Source: Cyanobium sp. E1_MAG_00006
GTDB taxonomy: Bacteria > Cyanobacteriota > Cyanobacteriia > PCC-6307 > Cyanobiaceae
Length of the DNA stretch: 64,000 bases
Assembly: GCA_027488975.1 (NCBI GenBank)
Contig: JAIYAQ010000028.1
Coordinates: forward strand, 1-64,000
Direction of reading: 5' to 3'
Below, piece by piece: positions 41,301 to 43,932 of the stretch; the stretch's first letter is position 1; every line of letters starts with the position of its first letter. The translations under genes were made by a program, and so were the position numbers. Under the pieces are notes generated by a model. The model searched no databases. It saw only the letters and a program-made list of their open reading frames with translations, and was not told where the DNA came from.

Positions 41301-42374
41301 CTTCAATGAGTTGTCTGTGATTCTTGCGAATGTTGCCCCTGCTTGTGGGCCGCCGTTCATTGCAATTACAAGCCAGAGACTGTCTGCTGTGATGGCTGTT
41401 ATCTGTCCAAACTTTTGCTGTGAGCCCATCCCTTGCTCTGGCAGGAGCGCCCAGATGCTCTCTTTGTTGAGAGGCCTGCTGTTGCTGCCTGTTGGACGAC
41501 CTGTCAGTAAAATGAGGCTTTGGGGTGGATTGCCATTAACACTTCCTCCTTCTAGGAGGATTGGCCAGCCCATTGCATATTCTTCATCCGAGGATGTGGC
41601 CACGTAGATCGAGCCTGATCCGGCAACGGTGGTGGACGGGATCAGCTTGTTGATGGCATTGCTTGTTGCGCTTGGATCGAATGAGTAAAATTCAATAGCT
41701 TGCGTGCCGCTATTGTCTTTGGCTAAGAAATAGTATTTCTTATCCAGCTTGACCATGCCTCGAAGATCTATGAGATCTGGAGCGCCATTGAGTGTGAATT
41801 CGCGGGTTTGCCTGGCGTTGGCGCTATCGGTGAAGCTGTAGTAAAGCTTGGGGGTGTAATTGTTAACTGCAGTGAAAATGTGTACTTCTTTGTCGTCAAG
41901 GCTGGCGTCTGCGGAGGCGCCAAAGTCTCTGTCGTTGTACTGGTTTACAGTGTCTGTAAGCTCCGCTTTGATGAGTTGCGGAGAGGCTGTGAAGGCAAGT
42001 CCGCTGTTGTCGGCGGAAAGTGAGTATAGCGATCGTTTTGATGGGTCTGTTTGGTCAACCGATGTAAAGAATAGGGTCGATGGGCCACGTGGTCCGTAGA
42101 TTGCAGGTGGACCATCGACCAATGTCGCATCTGGATAGGCGCTTGGGTCGATGAGAGCTGAGGTGCCGGTTGCCGTGCCATCGGTTATCCAAAGTTCGTT
42201 TTTGTTAGCTGCATTTTTGATGGAAAAAATTATTTTTTGTGTTTCAGTGGTCCAGGTTGTCGAGTTGAACTCGACCAGGGTCATGAAGTTGCTTGGTGTT
42301 GACGAGGGAGTTCCATTGACAAGATCCTTGATCAGCTCTTCGTTGACTGCTGGCGATGATGATTGGCTGGTCAT
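17364..42374 (-). CDS. giant multidomain surface/secreted protein, 8,336 residues
   Basis: A single uninterrupted frame. Rough residues: 50-525, an ELWITDGTATGT-type region, probably beta-propeller; 526-985, four Calx-beta domains; 1005-1325, two discoidin-like domains; 1325-3525, mostly unassigned, with a lysine-rich patch near 2002-2026; 3525-4140 and 6260-6790, two copies of a superdomain ending in a divergent Calx-beta-like unit; 4330-5815, about 19 beta-rich units; 6910-7110, cadherin-like pair with ISEDTPL and STDEDTPL; 7380-7495, an SbsA Ig-like domain; 7806-7832, DxNxDG motifs; 8299-8336, DUF4114 ending DYNDLVVHVS. No signal peptide, membrane helix or RTX nonapeptide run is seen. A calcium-stabilised adhesin exported by a type I-like route is an inference. 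Precedent: giant Synechococcus surface proteins such as SwmB. The ATG at 42374 is 46 bases after the upstream gene. GC is lower than its neighbours. Confidence 0.9.
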   Translation of the reverse strand: MTSQSSSPAVNEELIKDLVNGTPSSTPSNFMTLVEFNSTTWTTETQKIIFSIKNAANKNELWITDGTATGTSALIDPSAYPDATLVDGPPAIYGPRGPSTLFFTSVDQTDPSKRSLYSLSADNSGLAFTASPQLIKAELTDTVNQYNDRDFGASADASLDDKEVHIFTAVNNYTPKLYYSFTDSANARQTREFTLNGAPDLIDLRGMVKLDKKYYFLAKDNSGTQAIEFYSFDPSATSNAINKLIPSTTVAGSGSIYVATSSDEEYAMGWPILLEGGSVNGNPPQSLILLTGRPTGSNSRPLNKESIWALLPEQGMGSQQKFGQITAITADSLWLVIAMNGGPQAGATFARITDNSLKISTIETATLIDDLNNNRTTSHVLDADITVKTGLGSGTIIKEARPVVVQAPMAPPEFNYMIILEHTSSGSTTNSLIYFESSTSQATDLKSGTASLAFLPNWDELYVTEKASNPNSESLFEFNSASKTLVKLNTGSLTGIAQVSEIAGKLIVSASTPSYGQELWSLATQQPSTNVTLNVSPAAINEDSNTNLVYTFSRTGDTSSSLTVNYSVAGTATNGTDYTGLASGSNTITFAANSSSATLNVIPTSDVTVEADETVELTLQAGTGYSVATTSAVVGTISNDDLPAISLTVSPASVNEDSNTSIVYTFSRTGDTSSSLTASYRMVTTATLGGTDYYGPNPGENINFTFQPGFSTYKLYIGPISDTTIEADETFEVTLKANPLYTVTTTGPVVGTIRNDDPSVSLAVSPSSTSEDSNTNLVYTFSRTGDTSSALSVNYSVAGTATNGTDYTGLASGSNTITFAAGSSTATVTLDPSADTTLEADETIALTLEAGTGYTVTTAAPVVGTISNDDFPAISLSVDTTSVSEDGNATVTYTFSRTEDPSAALTVNYNVTGSATAFEDYTGLPSTGGNGTTITFAAGASTATITLDPSVDEWIEGNETIALSLAGGTGYTIATAGPVVATLSNDDTPATDPSGPPKPFPAPLVTKQINLDYVVGPDEYGQGPVSPSSGEDASKAFDNTRGTKHLNPAGSKSGIEFTYEDQTKLTSLSITTADRDADKRIGNVVLGRGSAQEGRQPMAYALYGYTASGWQELSSGNLNTPKAIKTKSEDIQLPDNLPYLQKYRITFPEVRSPGSALQLSELNLKGYQASRGPLLPGKPATIKAIDLDDQSTSQSLANETAEQAFDGMPGTKYKNLGGTNSGFELTYETGTKITGFTITTAEDSDPRDPIAYELYGLNNGSWTLAASGDLLTPTTRSKEFYTSVSNTSYASEYRLVFPKIRGDQTAMQLAEIAFYGDQQSATPVSFYGLTNVNYTTTGTDTNGIESITGTGTWAGQTIQFTGKIDNNGERKLIVLDGSLDLSKWLGSSNHFRNHVNGSIKLVTTGSAEPSLAVEGISELWLDPDSAQHAQPFTAKLSEFKTDANSISSFAITPTNLTEPLQFSLGEAQVTAGSKALQYARSSDSAPYTITFDGDAQLSIPEADPLAVSGQVVFGGNPTATGTAVVRPTSAAFEIVNTKPYSIAGTEFRSIGGLKLAYQEDEQRRYGVINLSGNNSINLERLDDVAISLGASGFDLQAAIKAASQTLAPTLWTLGSIDDRAPEQSFDLGLVDIKDVNLGGITYLNRSAPASKDSVDLDRTLVENLAGAGLFQVTPLYPTLQDTVTLYDLTGNAISEVVLDISGAVATSALTTIKRSQQLSNQERLTLFGKKKAADVKKEAEEVTTSYISDLFTKKSIQEEFKEFTDYFKTYGSGSSLNTADYGNVTVDAKGQWTYTLDPSKLDDATKATLGNPTFFQVSPRINVATGLSAGLTDLNASVSALFAGVKSQAEMALKVLKPVRPFVETMEKELKLTGLKAIDNAILSLLEVVPDNAYKDKKLQLIELIDTASYISSKGKRATITPIFKQLGNTIRALDNLVKTSSSSGTASINNLDLGLLFRDDLQADDPYQWLYAANVNTANSQATFLGEIAKLAASTESLTELSEKEKKKKAKPNNKSVKGKLDKSVSANFNASVDVTIPALYKPAKFIAEYLTEDLLTLFSLKATAGLELGGSITIPTGIPLLSGMLGLDASLALSLSLISTLTSDDLEVLGKKIETIQSSVSDKIEQTKQIAALVGKAAKEGLGSDLSENSFEVNLEPYIGLALGVPNYNISGRLGVYFDYKLGTERQLVDSKGKITGADEDVEQRIRFSDYFGDKPSGSYSYDPTLGSLRLDLDHNYDFLLARGSLDTSRYASFTEAYGRNSWLLNLELQPLNLRELIGNSSVSYDITLLAKLGDKLIDRIDWINIAGSSLVTPQGVDLFFADAKLLNSPASSALGDALRRQYPNLTDKERARLLSLIVDNAIPKRVLYALADSQAIDARINAMKNVSTVRSASAINSAVAPTDRLRLRSEEKGQETAVDSYLYYGLAQAKYIDINPKLTTNYASVELDLISEGSDIELDLHFYDGSRWRPLGTVLDSLYGKPSLALANSNNRAISLSYTETAQADANTYVHNSGTLSLRLALVQMDRPDATEDERLLRQLANNGQLRLRVSDSGLYSSQVTFAGEPRVERGGAIYTKAVDAGAVLRQAPASPWSGQLASGTVQWLMPSFFKTQAERSDLSFLSNADPVKRAAGIVENLNPQAPLAVQLALQQLEGRTSNHLSGSQSGGLASAVNGVMRFTHDPIANTAYKSYIGADGRVRIAARSFDGQDWLDVASLDKLQLAASETVAPDLVALEGQVVVASWNSAGALVTYLIDTNVAAGSNPIEVLPTNVELARQTSAADGDNQWRSASATTKTNRDLQIGLENRLDLTKGSTALQKAYYLSVLDPVQQVYTTSSQALKLDLEGYEAVANAKPLLEAAQGWSDLAASEAQLKALLGFGQKSSQGLFSNKQPGNELATVRSAAFMEYASTEQLASHLAEWGSGSVFTVVGDNEGNGMVWNYDGDAYTRTNADRTKPETVLSSGRIYNLEGLIPQGLSVVYKPTGQKDALISNWVGLVNDKNAEYRQVPGSTLRNANLHERDDLVAGSNVALLVTGTAQNLANKLQSSATAAELGGTLKSTYDYSDGTPILRYFSSERMANSNGVYHWFDAGNIAPLQLNSYGSNGLTPEQQATASLNSGGSTGGLSWIWTSANPLSRGRLESLERNTGLGFVDANSLNLAVTGNGWSQQLKEGAPLTLQAGSLQLLPSKQTPELFFSSQSINGTGADPLHLSISAGALSEIGVVLHGGELLNPQRLDEEMALTSSGVLKSFFKGDRPFLNRGDYVPLAFYKDGEGRTFYGNLKAPVELTSSDGINPQLFTSLKSQAVTPFGFEGAIADYITYGVKQQYGKDVLKLIQNMPATVDSQYFQFTDNNGKPINIGTVIHGPMVPLFGAAAGSDKQVIIRDLTPWSPDQASLTVQGLKDITLGRGEPDPVIVNQMRMVGTYTEAADSLQSFVAYAWNDPILKYGLLDEALPVGPFSDSEAWLTEFRKSYQNIEIPQSIELVNANYPALVNNTLFSPIAADGVVNDYLKLPFKGTGAKDQIVFNNTIGAGLGIKFGLEAWPFNLTLASIKIPFFKPKTWSVKISSLTGGPLMGTFKVSMDENRDLATDQGELVKTINQAFYQFDVSSRIDQILLDTSEASNTVWDGSKYSVITQNGIPDFRSALVYTKAASQNSAVDVMTGLANNSTYISRADLSIADTHWESVKNSALLDYIPYSFVTNSSVNTSRWFDPINADNNRTSLSKLVPASLETSFKTALKQPASLADNFNNVLRVYDALARAAADPRTAQPDLLQQYSFENRVMLLTGLMHRIYQQLDIQRDQLRSPNKQAGYEAEIYAYQLLPYLALTIAGQTDGYYKTLLKLVAQGVGTASYASAVSDGLDSGTFTIDLNNASDLALVLGFAVLTMPHKGLGALAFKDGRLDIQGRDIEIKGLLQSMDLSDRASELKAYMDAFDGIAAKQYDNNAYLVTTAVSEVKTELLKSGGVLDSLATAISSKQSESGIADAPSVAAFAPLTPEDFASINRGIVLRSSTTAVAPAIAGLNKAQNVEQAFGQSNTSRYELILRLSQPAPSGGAVFLLHYDGAAEYGKDYKIEGYSKQPQYIHIDSGETTRSLTIDVAEAERPSALLIELASGSANYSISNSFNRLLLEIDSNQNGGYATLREQTDNVQLIGSNSVNTLVGENLFAAPSQSSQDKVVRTIGTQPALSESHVLVSRYMSSLDPKIIKLASSTPSNSEISGEWVLVEKDIFRAYSSDAGLVDVSECRDPKSGQYTYVIDGNERQQLIATGWVDHGVVFSIDANRSLPVGITSNSRPDAGIAVPGLSLQGLNGYFDRYSFAEGQDINEWRMQAAIDNLSFSLGDQNFSLGGSLNLRERVEYGDRTLWLKANVDNFKLPTLSDSSNEPVVLDDAELSFRIFDPAGNGDSDAVINQWQVFGEVSALPVGPFVLNGSINASYENSANTRYAPTYRISAQVKDFDYNVGALTLQNLDVKLTDLTLINNAVTAWTIDTRVNGLQLVDNLRLSGDLNLGYSLKDGKSKLSGLAEVSNFDVRIADSSLAIDKGKIGFAVVEGQLESWSLQADVNNLDFADLLTLSGSAAISYDQSPQASTVKGEIALSDAKVALSDDLKLQIDSGNINFEVNNQKLSKFTAQAKLENAELGLFTLSSATAVVDYKKSLSGKVETERTSVKISDADINLNLGSAIPQQQINDASLSLDVENEKILGFALEAESVKLDLGSGISVEGSFNLVRDTLTASKGESSKTYGSIEAESINVDLPGIKFQADGFANFTLNNDVLSSVNLFAQVEGLKLGTGSNTFNIDGFVDLRLSEFTQNAPGKIVLSGGIDDVSLGLPGGNGASLSGEVKELTLTPQKDGNGQLTGAYSATGWELFGELSNFSVGGLFSADGYARLTYAKDVKTNSENLKGKADVSDFSLRLPGDPGLQQAKINGSAAFDLDYFANGTNKLNWFELTGSVKQLKLASGIEISGELDLEYQDQSYSKNKLGQSLYIVNAGFNDSKFKVSDAINLTLDEGSLNDLTIGNDGTIYSWGLQTKVSNLNLYGLSLSGNLDLDYERDGQKLNGSATVSDFSIDLNGDGKADLPAMAGEFGFELINNQLSSWSLKASADNINLFDNFVFNGSLAVEAKLSATEGDTYTVSAGVKNFAIDFGNNNRAVLNGELRNLVILDKKDGRPFEKMLQSYSLRATNASLNFGTFSVEGAAEIDYGYNADKKRQTTISAEVKEFKLPSALNAASAVLKGSIKATLVDTYGTGSPELTAWALQASVKDLSLAGLNLNGSLKLSYSEIDQGALKRVPYYQVEADIKNLVLSLPGGRNLTLDRGQLDVAFFAPSQSGAGSSALAAPDRLKIEAKVNKFAITDQLTLSGAISIAYAKDIYRINGNINGLSLPTGQSGQTFGGSINDLTITSNGEVLAWKANAFLEDVVLFGQTTISGQAEIAYTKYNSNEQYTVSAVVDSFNFAVSELDVNVELSGSISLTILNGKLERWFIAANLEGLKVLEFDLAGDLNISYDVRDKLYFNQETLRLARASVSADVFGGLVSADVEVTNLLIVNRDPWTPISWNAKAEVSLGDKENSSLPFALSGNLSIGYQHQNSKYNNLSTYTLAGELEGFHFNGSFLSAGSVDLDLESLILAEGQIRAMELGGSIENLKISDLLDLSGNLKLKYFSETNQSSSSTLSIEGDVTALKFGNDGRFDLYKLLGIQTAGIKSTIKNGSDIEFTADVSLQPDFKFNVAGLSFGFEKANGTIRYMSSSNELVLDVSGRLSIGGANTFPVEGSFSTSVDLDDGSFALRNASLLLTPDNQPVDFGLVRLNPGTQLNFSNNIFSVDANLSVNSGLLNAAAAPVYNFINTISPAVKPVVNTLSAKIPLYDFKTNAVDITIPAIKIPEVFISGYKRLFGINVPQFSTRLKTIIPEQRTEILPKMNLGQLATSYFEDYYGNPYKGNSSLETIEIIDKVGSEIFKVNQLLARFGVSGGFEPYLALYGKAALAMPYPALSPFVKSVESLLKLAESGGSSNNNSWADLPTLKLIYDVSKNKFDFKAAGGNSALMPLIDSLGGFGELYTLVNNNPNVAPNMPKPIASGLSGFVDRSSLSVPILDNPAKALFDFILDKNIDVFEFNLDMAAGLQTRAEISIPPEATTAVIGIPLPITIGGNFGVTAGIDATLGFSAPTKGIKAIANEVGKALSGGGIDVQQMVKLLFNASTEANSGAYLKLADELVSLDVSSSVDLGLDYRVTGIRGQVGFGTSLFGGLSVNGTKQDYERLYLNNLLRSIFEPDFGVGRTAADLTLGLKLGNTRVWTDLQLKTVTNWLSLLRLELPIPMPKTGLKFKLGTIYTGPTFGSNEVFFDQNLDFNLNNNEARVFSEFRNGSADQDELFSRISAQLLENDLSGLLIVEPTADARDVMTGLSRDLALFDAISPSDRIPDALSVISSLQALPLLLQHHFQPSSGSLQVVLNENYLRGIAGFDELSIGAASSYIGLEDPDPEVRNLALKQLQMEYQLQALLLATGDALQTFGIEQLDLANSYPTLPQSDGLNVYLPLALYAQKQQSLQQSNNRVPFLDLGNAASLKQYFTFLAGLISSSDSTLADQGESVSAAMDLLADLVANLNRQIVTVSSATAELTGLSHGPALALVGLKQIMQGDSFADLLESLQGDAVDAVALTALFDRLLQTPRSAQNGLSFADAGWVTKAQGDTTTYSVALNHPASDLGASLSLMVSSQLTYGTDFTINGFTNLPGALEILSGEQQLQLSIERLSEKAKTAGAGDISLILLQGHSGIQINPAANTLTVAANGSATVAATELSAAALARLAGVVLIQPDADGVFAVHADNSGRQQLLLGFDPQQGHRLNWTDSGAVPALQLVNGTLYAGSQAIAQVLSPKPGGQGWHPLSYLPTSVLLGTSSVQSTPTALLTISEDTPLQASFNTLLGVSDPFTVLAVTGDGNLQLNRDGNRSDNTLSITPSADFNGTSEVLITIDQASAQRTLRLPVNVTAVADTPRQIKPLELSTDEDTPLTIDLATLTSAFLDRDRFELVKFISLQHAKTQDPGRITIDVDANSQQLTLTPAADVNGEVPLVLTVEAASGTYSFDLKLGVNPVDDQPTGNTKPVLISNTSAMALTAAAFNPVDRDGPSFDPSRDGIRILTSPFAGTLLWKPTRETPASEAKPLNLMALRLITLDQLNAGQLLYRPDGTTVDGALITDHLQYAIVQTTDQTTLISDPQVLVLADQSKQNLQQPAEQNIVLSEGSGNQPQPPTISEFKVVEGEDQLIFNMSFDQPLTPEGGALRLIVTNDPSDWSIGELVAGLSLGDPGVVLAADRKSLALTLATSGNHLLQGREGYLVVDLVSQGDALKNAAGLSLVGNPSFYTSRIDFKGPHHLGHSFITSGSSVLLQLKFSEAVTIAADATVKLSSIHAITGERKELAVLPVRDTAGPELLVDLSSLVANLTMLPGSFYEVSLDEQSGLIDLGPGNKAAGAISERFELPFPSSSLYKEARGNALTLPATDLHLGFGLQNQNGELLPTELLSFGKIDPALANKPATLARHEGKLVSNNPYLLSLQLFDNANSPSASQKAVIDWSKITGAEVILRYNRSEFWIDPTNQPMVQHLLELSTITSDPTTNLIDLRLRFGPGATGWDAINGGISLGQLQITPIPNGSAADLADSYPSLLVHSISLDQANTSKNSMTISLPQLVIDKDNTFDQQASNAPLLLSSAWARLAEGQSDITGLLETRSVHGLSLEEGLSISTQPRFGKASIDLVNQQWRYSRDPGNTGMDEFTISVVDEEDVASQKTIRIFDSSDLNNDGTDDGFEAGKDINNDGIDDSLQRFVAAFQTSAGQPGAISINQNENLINDSKTGTNWVQRISLLFNGITGKTESLVGEVTTKLKSSITIHATDGKTQAPDNIVLATSDQPSFSIAPEVNAINSIDQTTENQIREAYTTRFSNTIQTVDLYFGEGAQNWNALFKPDGKGGYFLFNYNPQTGLGGVLVDRDNNGNVDGARLYLKDGELGDFDRSRNGVIDDPMGLASLAINPTVQISADGLGLVVDGVAGTGLWLTFEVNSSQASWQNSIELITRDGIQLGSIGATLESTNRGRKSVYVAAGQELRFAQSSGNNPTNSSPNIQLSNSSTNGFRLRLDDGGINDADFNDLDLAISTSLTAPDTSVIGMGRLQRNGSDALIDLTDLPSTGSRINLSISTNSGFINQFGLVKVDGDPLTGYSVAGVRAENSEAFRKAVRDNLINPWGSSINIGGTTERTITWDASGNDAGIYAPVIITPKQDLFTFGATASDGNKHLKVIGDNKFGFEDLIGSAPSDWDYNDLVVHVS
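17367..17990 (-). other. C-terminal DUF4114-type region of the giant protein
   Basis: The last residues read FGFEDL then DWDYNDLVVHVS and stop, the characteristic end of DUF4114, a beta domain common at the C terminus of large cyanobacterial extracellular proteins. A related acidic motif, LRLDDGGINDADFNDLDLAI, sits about 170 residues upstream (17870-17990), so the domain may be present twice or in two parts. DUF4114 is thought to bind calcium or act in anchoring or secretion; that role here is an inference. Confidence 0.75.
18880..18960 (-). other. DxNxDG calcium-type motif cluster in the giant protein
   Basis: Residues about 7806-7832 read DLNNDGTDDG then DINNDGIDDS. The spacing of aspartates and asparagines matches calcium-binding loops of dockerin or thrombospondin type 3 repeats. 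It follows a cadherin-like unit that ends IRIFDSS. Calcium binding is inferred from the motif. Confidence 0.7.
22000..23600 (-). repeat. superdomain copy 2 of the giant protein
   Basis: Residues about 6260-6790. Order: beta-rich stretch (LGLKLGNTRVWTDLQ, LPIPMPKTGLKFKLG), an acidic VFFDQNLDFNLNNNEA loop, DVMTGL, about 250 mostly helical residues, then a Calx-beta-like unit with TTYSVALN, YGTDFTINGF, ILSGEQQ and SLILLQG. The same order occurs in copy 1 at 29950-31800. Confidence 0.6.
24930..29390 (-). repeat. block of about 19 degenerate beta-rich repeats in the giant protein
   Basis: Residues about 4328-5815. I divide the stretch into about 19 units of 65-90 residues. Each begins with a W/F-centred strand (for example SWSLQADVNNLDF, AWALQASVKDLSL, SWGLQTKVSNLNL), continues LxLSGxLxLxY, then a A/V-xVxxFxLxL strand and an L-x-x-G-x-L-x-L strand before the next unit. 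Strands alternate polar and hydrophobic residues. The pattern recalls AsmA/TamB-like or repeating beta-groove proteins, but I do not recognise a named family. The DNA has lost repeat identity, so expansion is old. GC is lowest here: 27 of 60 bases in 25201-25260. Confidence 0.75.
29950..31800 (-). repeat. superdomain copy 1 of the giant protein
   Basis: Residues about 3525-4142. Order: beta-rich GIGAGLGIKFGLEAWPFNL, then GTFKVSMDENRDLATDQGE, then VDVMTGLANNSTYIS, about 350 mostly helical residues, and a Calx-beta-like unit with YELILRLSQPAPSGG, YGKDYKIEGY and IDSGETTRSLTIDV. Matches the order of copy 2. Confidence 0.6.
38400..39360 (-). repeat. two tandem discoidin-like domains of the giant protein
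   Basis: Residues about 1005-1175 and 1175-1325. Both carry a KAFDNTRGTKHLN / QAFDGMPGTKYKN start, a GIEFTYEDQTKLTSLSITTA / GFELTYETGTKITGFTITTA core, a YALYGY/YELYGL strand and a LQLSELNLKGYQ / MQLAEIAFYGDQ end. This is the pattern of F5/8-type-C-like carbohydrate-binding domains. Confidence 0.75.
39913..40065 (-). repeat. near-identical Calx-beta DNA repeat, copy A
   Basis: About 153 bases that recur at 40600-40752 with roughly six visible mismatches, 687 bases apart. They encode the same half of the third and first Calx-beta domains. Much closer at DNA level than the other Calx-beta units, which points to recent duplication or gene conversion. Confidence 0.85.
40600..40752 (-). repeat. 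near-identical Calx-beta DNA repeat, copy B
   Basis: Partner of the segment at 39913-40065; encodes the matching part of the first Calx-beta domain. Confidence 0.85.
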
Positions 42375-42419
42375 GTTCTTTTGTGCTTGTGTGAGAGGTT
42401 TTTTGAAGCGCAGTTCAAG

Positions 42420-43100
42420 TCAGATGACTGATGGCCCGTTGTGCCTGATCGTTGGCTGCTGATCAAGTTCAGGATTGGGTCCAATAACCACGGGGTTTCT
42501 CCAGCCCGGCAGGAAGGCAACGCTGAAGATCTCCTGCATTCCGCTGTTGAATGAGGTCCTGGCCAGCAGCTCGCGCTCGCTGAGGTCCACCAGTGCGATG
42601 CCGCAATGGCGTTCACGGCAGCGTGCTTCAAGGGGCAGAGCTCCGGACAGATCTGTTTCGTGGATCTGAGACACTCCCACCGCTGCCAGCTCGCCGAAGC
42701 AGTCCAGACCGCGGGTGAAGCCTGGCGGTTCAATGCTTGTTTCACTCACGGCTTGCCAGGGCATTGCCTGCTCTGCCCTGAGGCACGTCGGGTTGGTGCA
42801 GATCAGCGTTCTCTCGCCGGACTCCAACCAGATCAGCTGTTGCTGATGAAGCCGAGGCGAGTGCGGCATCGCCATGCCGTGGAGCACCACCCGGTTGCTG
42901 GCCACATCGATCAGGTAGCCCTGGGTTGTCTTGTGTTCACGCCAGCTCCCGGCTGTATTGCCCTGGCCCAGTGCCGAGGCATGGGCTGGCGCCAGCGGCA
43001 CTGGCTGCACTCCCGTAGAGGGAGCGGGTGTCCCCGCTGCATCGCCTTGCGCGATCCCTGGGAGTACAGAGTCTGATGTGGGTGTCCTTGTGCTGATCAT
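42420..43100 (-). CDS. 5'-truncated DUF4915 / TIGR03032-like protein
   Basis: A 226-residue protein whose residues 45-220 match the C-terminal half of the DUF4915 (TIGR03032) family: GSWREHKTTQGYLIDVAS, GMAMPHSPRLHQQQLIWLESG, PGFTRGLDCFGELAAVG, HCGIALVDL and GMQEIFSVAFLPGWRNPVVIG. Complete members have roughly another 150-180 N-terminal residues with the first half of a likely beta-propeller; here that part is replaced by 40 low-complexity residues and I see no match to it upstream in any frame. So it is either a remnant or a half-domain still in use. It ends 45 bases before the start of the giant gene and is read in the same direction. ATG start at 43100. Function of the family is unknown. 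Confidence 0.75.
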   Translation of the reverse strand: MISTRTPTSDSVLPGIAQGDAAGTPAPSTGVQPVPLAPAHASALGQGNTAGSWREHKTTQGYLIDVASNRVVLHGMAMPHSPRLHQQQLIWLESGERTLICTNPTCLRAEQAMPWQAVSETSIEPPGFTRGLDCFGELAAVGVSQIHETDLSGALPLEARCRERHCGIALVDLSERELLARTSFNSGMQEIFSVAFLPGWRNPVVIGPNPELDQQPTIRHNGPSVI

Positions 43101-43367
43101 GTGAGTGACGGGCCCGCCCTTCCTCTGGAGTGGCTGGGTGGCTCAGGTGAGCTGGCTTCTTTTGCTGGGAAGCCGTGCCAAACATTTTGCTCGCGCCCCT
43201 TTCTAGCTCTGAATACTTCGCTTTTTTCATCACCCATCTGGTTGGTCGTGGCCGGCCCAGGGGCTCAAGGCTTCTGTGCCGGATGCTGCCGGGGGGGCTG
43301 GCTGACCGCGTCAGCGACCCTTTGGCGTGCGGGCCTGGCGGCAAGGATCCAGGAGCAGCGCGTGGCA
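43101..43367. other. intergenic stretch without a supported gene
   Basis: Upstream of the truncated DUF4915 gene. Short frames here show no conserved protein, and the missing N-terminal half of DUF4915 is not seen. A weak hairpin with GGCTTC and GAAGCC arms lies near 43154-43174. Confidence 0.4.
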
Positions 43368-43796
43368 TCAGGGCCTTGAGCTTGGGCGGCGCACCCGGGC
43401 TTCGACCCGAGGCGGCGTCCAGCGGCGCGCAGCCGCTTTGCGCAGGGTCGCCAGCTGCCGCGGTTTGCCCAGCTCCCGGCGATCAGGATGGGCCACGTAC
43501 AGCTGCCCCACCGCTGCGATCTCCACGGCGGTGGTGAGGGCGGTGGGGTGATCTGGCCGCAGCACCGGGCTGCCCAGGGTGGCGAGGCAGCCAAAGGCGG
43601 AGCCCACCAGGGTGGGGGCATGGGTGATGCCGGCCGCCAGCCTGCTGCTGGTCTGCGCTAATTCAAAGGCCGCCGGTTCGAGCACCATCAGCGAGTTGAG
43701 CACAACGCCTCCGGTGAAGCTCACCAGCAGGTAGCACCCGGCGGCTCCCATCAGCACAGGGCCGTTGAACAGCGGTTCTTCGGCCAAGGCATCCAT
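43368..43796 (-). CDS. small hypothetical protein with a hydrophobic N-terminal half
   Basis: A 142-residue frame with a likely membrane segment, GPVLMGAAGCYLLVSFTGGVVLNSLMVL, near residues 12-39, followed by a moderately hydrophobic GITHAPTLVGSAFGCLATLG and a very basic arginine/proline-rich tail. I do not recognise a family. The coding potential of the first 100 residues looks reasonable, the tail may be out of frame or degenerate. Start ATG at 43796. It lies divergent from the DUF1823 gene, with a perfect-armed palindrome between them. Confidence 0.4.
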   Translation of the reverse strand: MDALAEEPLFNGPVLMGAAGCYLLVSFTGGVVLNSLMVLEPAAFELAQTSSRLAAGITHAPTLVGSAFGCLATLGSPVLRPDHPTALTTAVEIAAVGQLYVAHPDRRELGKPRQLATLRKAAARRWTPPRVEARVRRPSSRP

Positions 43797-43932
43797 CAGG
43801 CTCCACAGCTTTTAGGGCAGCAGGATCAACCACAGCAACAGATGGGGGTCGCAGAGCAGTACGTCCAGCTTGGGACTGAGGCAGAGGCTGGGGCTGTGGC
43901 ACTGGCAGTGGCGTTGTGTCCTCTATCCCTTA

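Noticed and set aside
17364-42374. RTX nonapeptide repeats in the giant protein
   Set aside because: No GGxGxDxUx runs were seen; only scattered DxNxDG loops.
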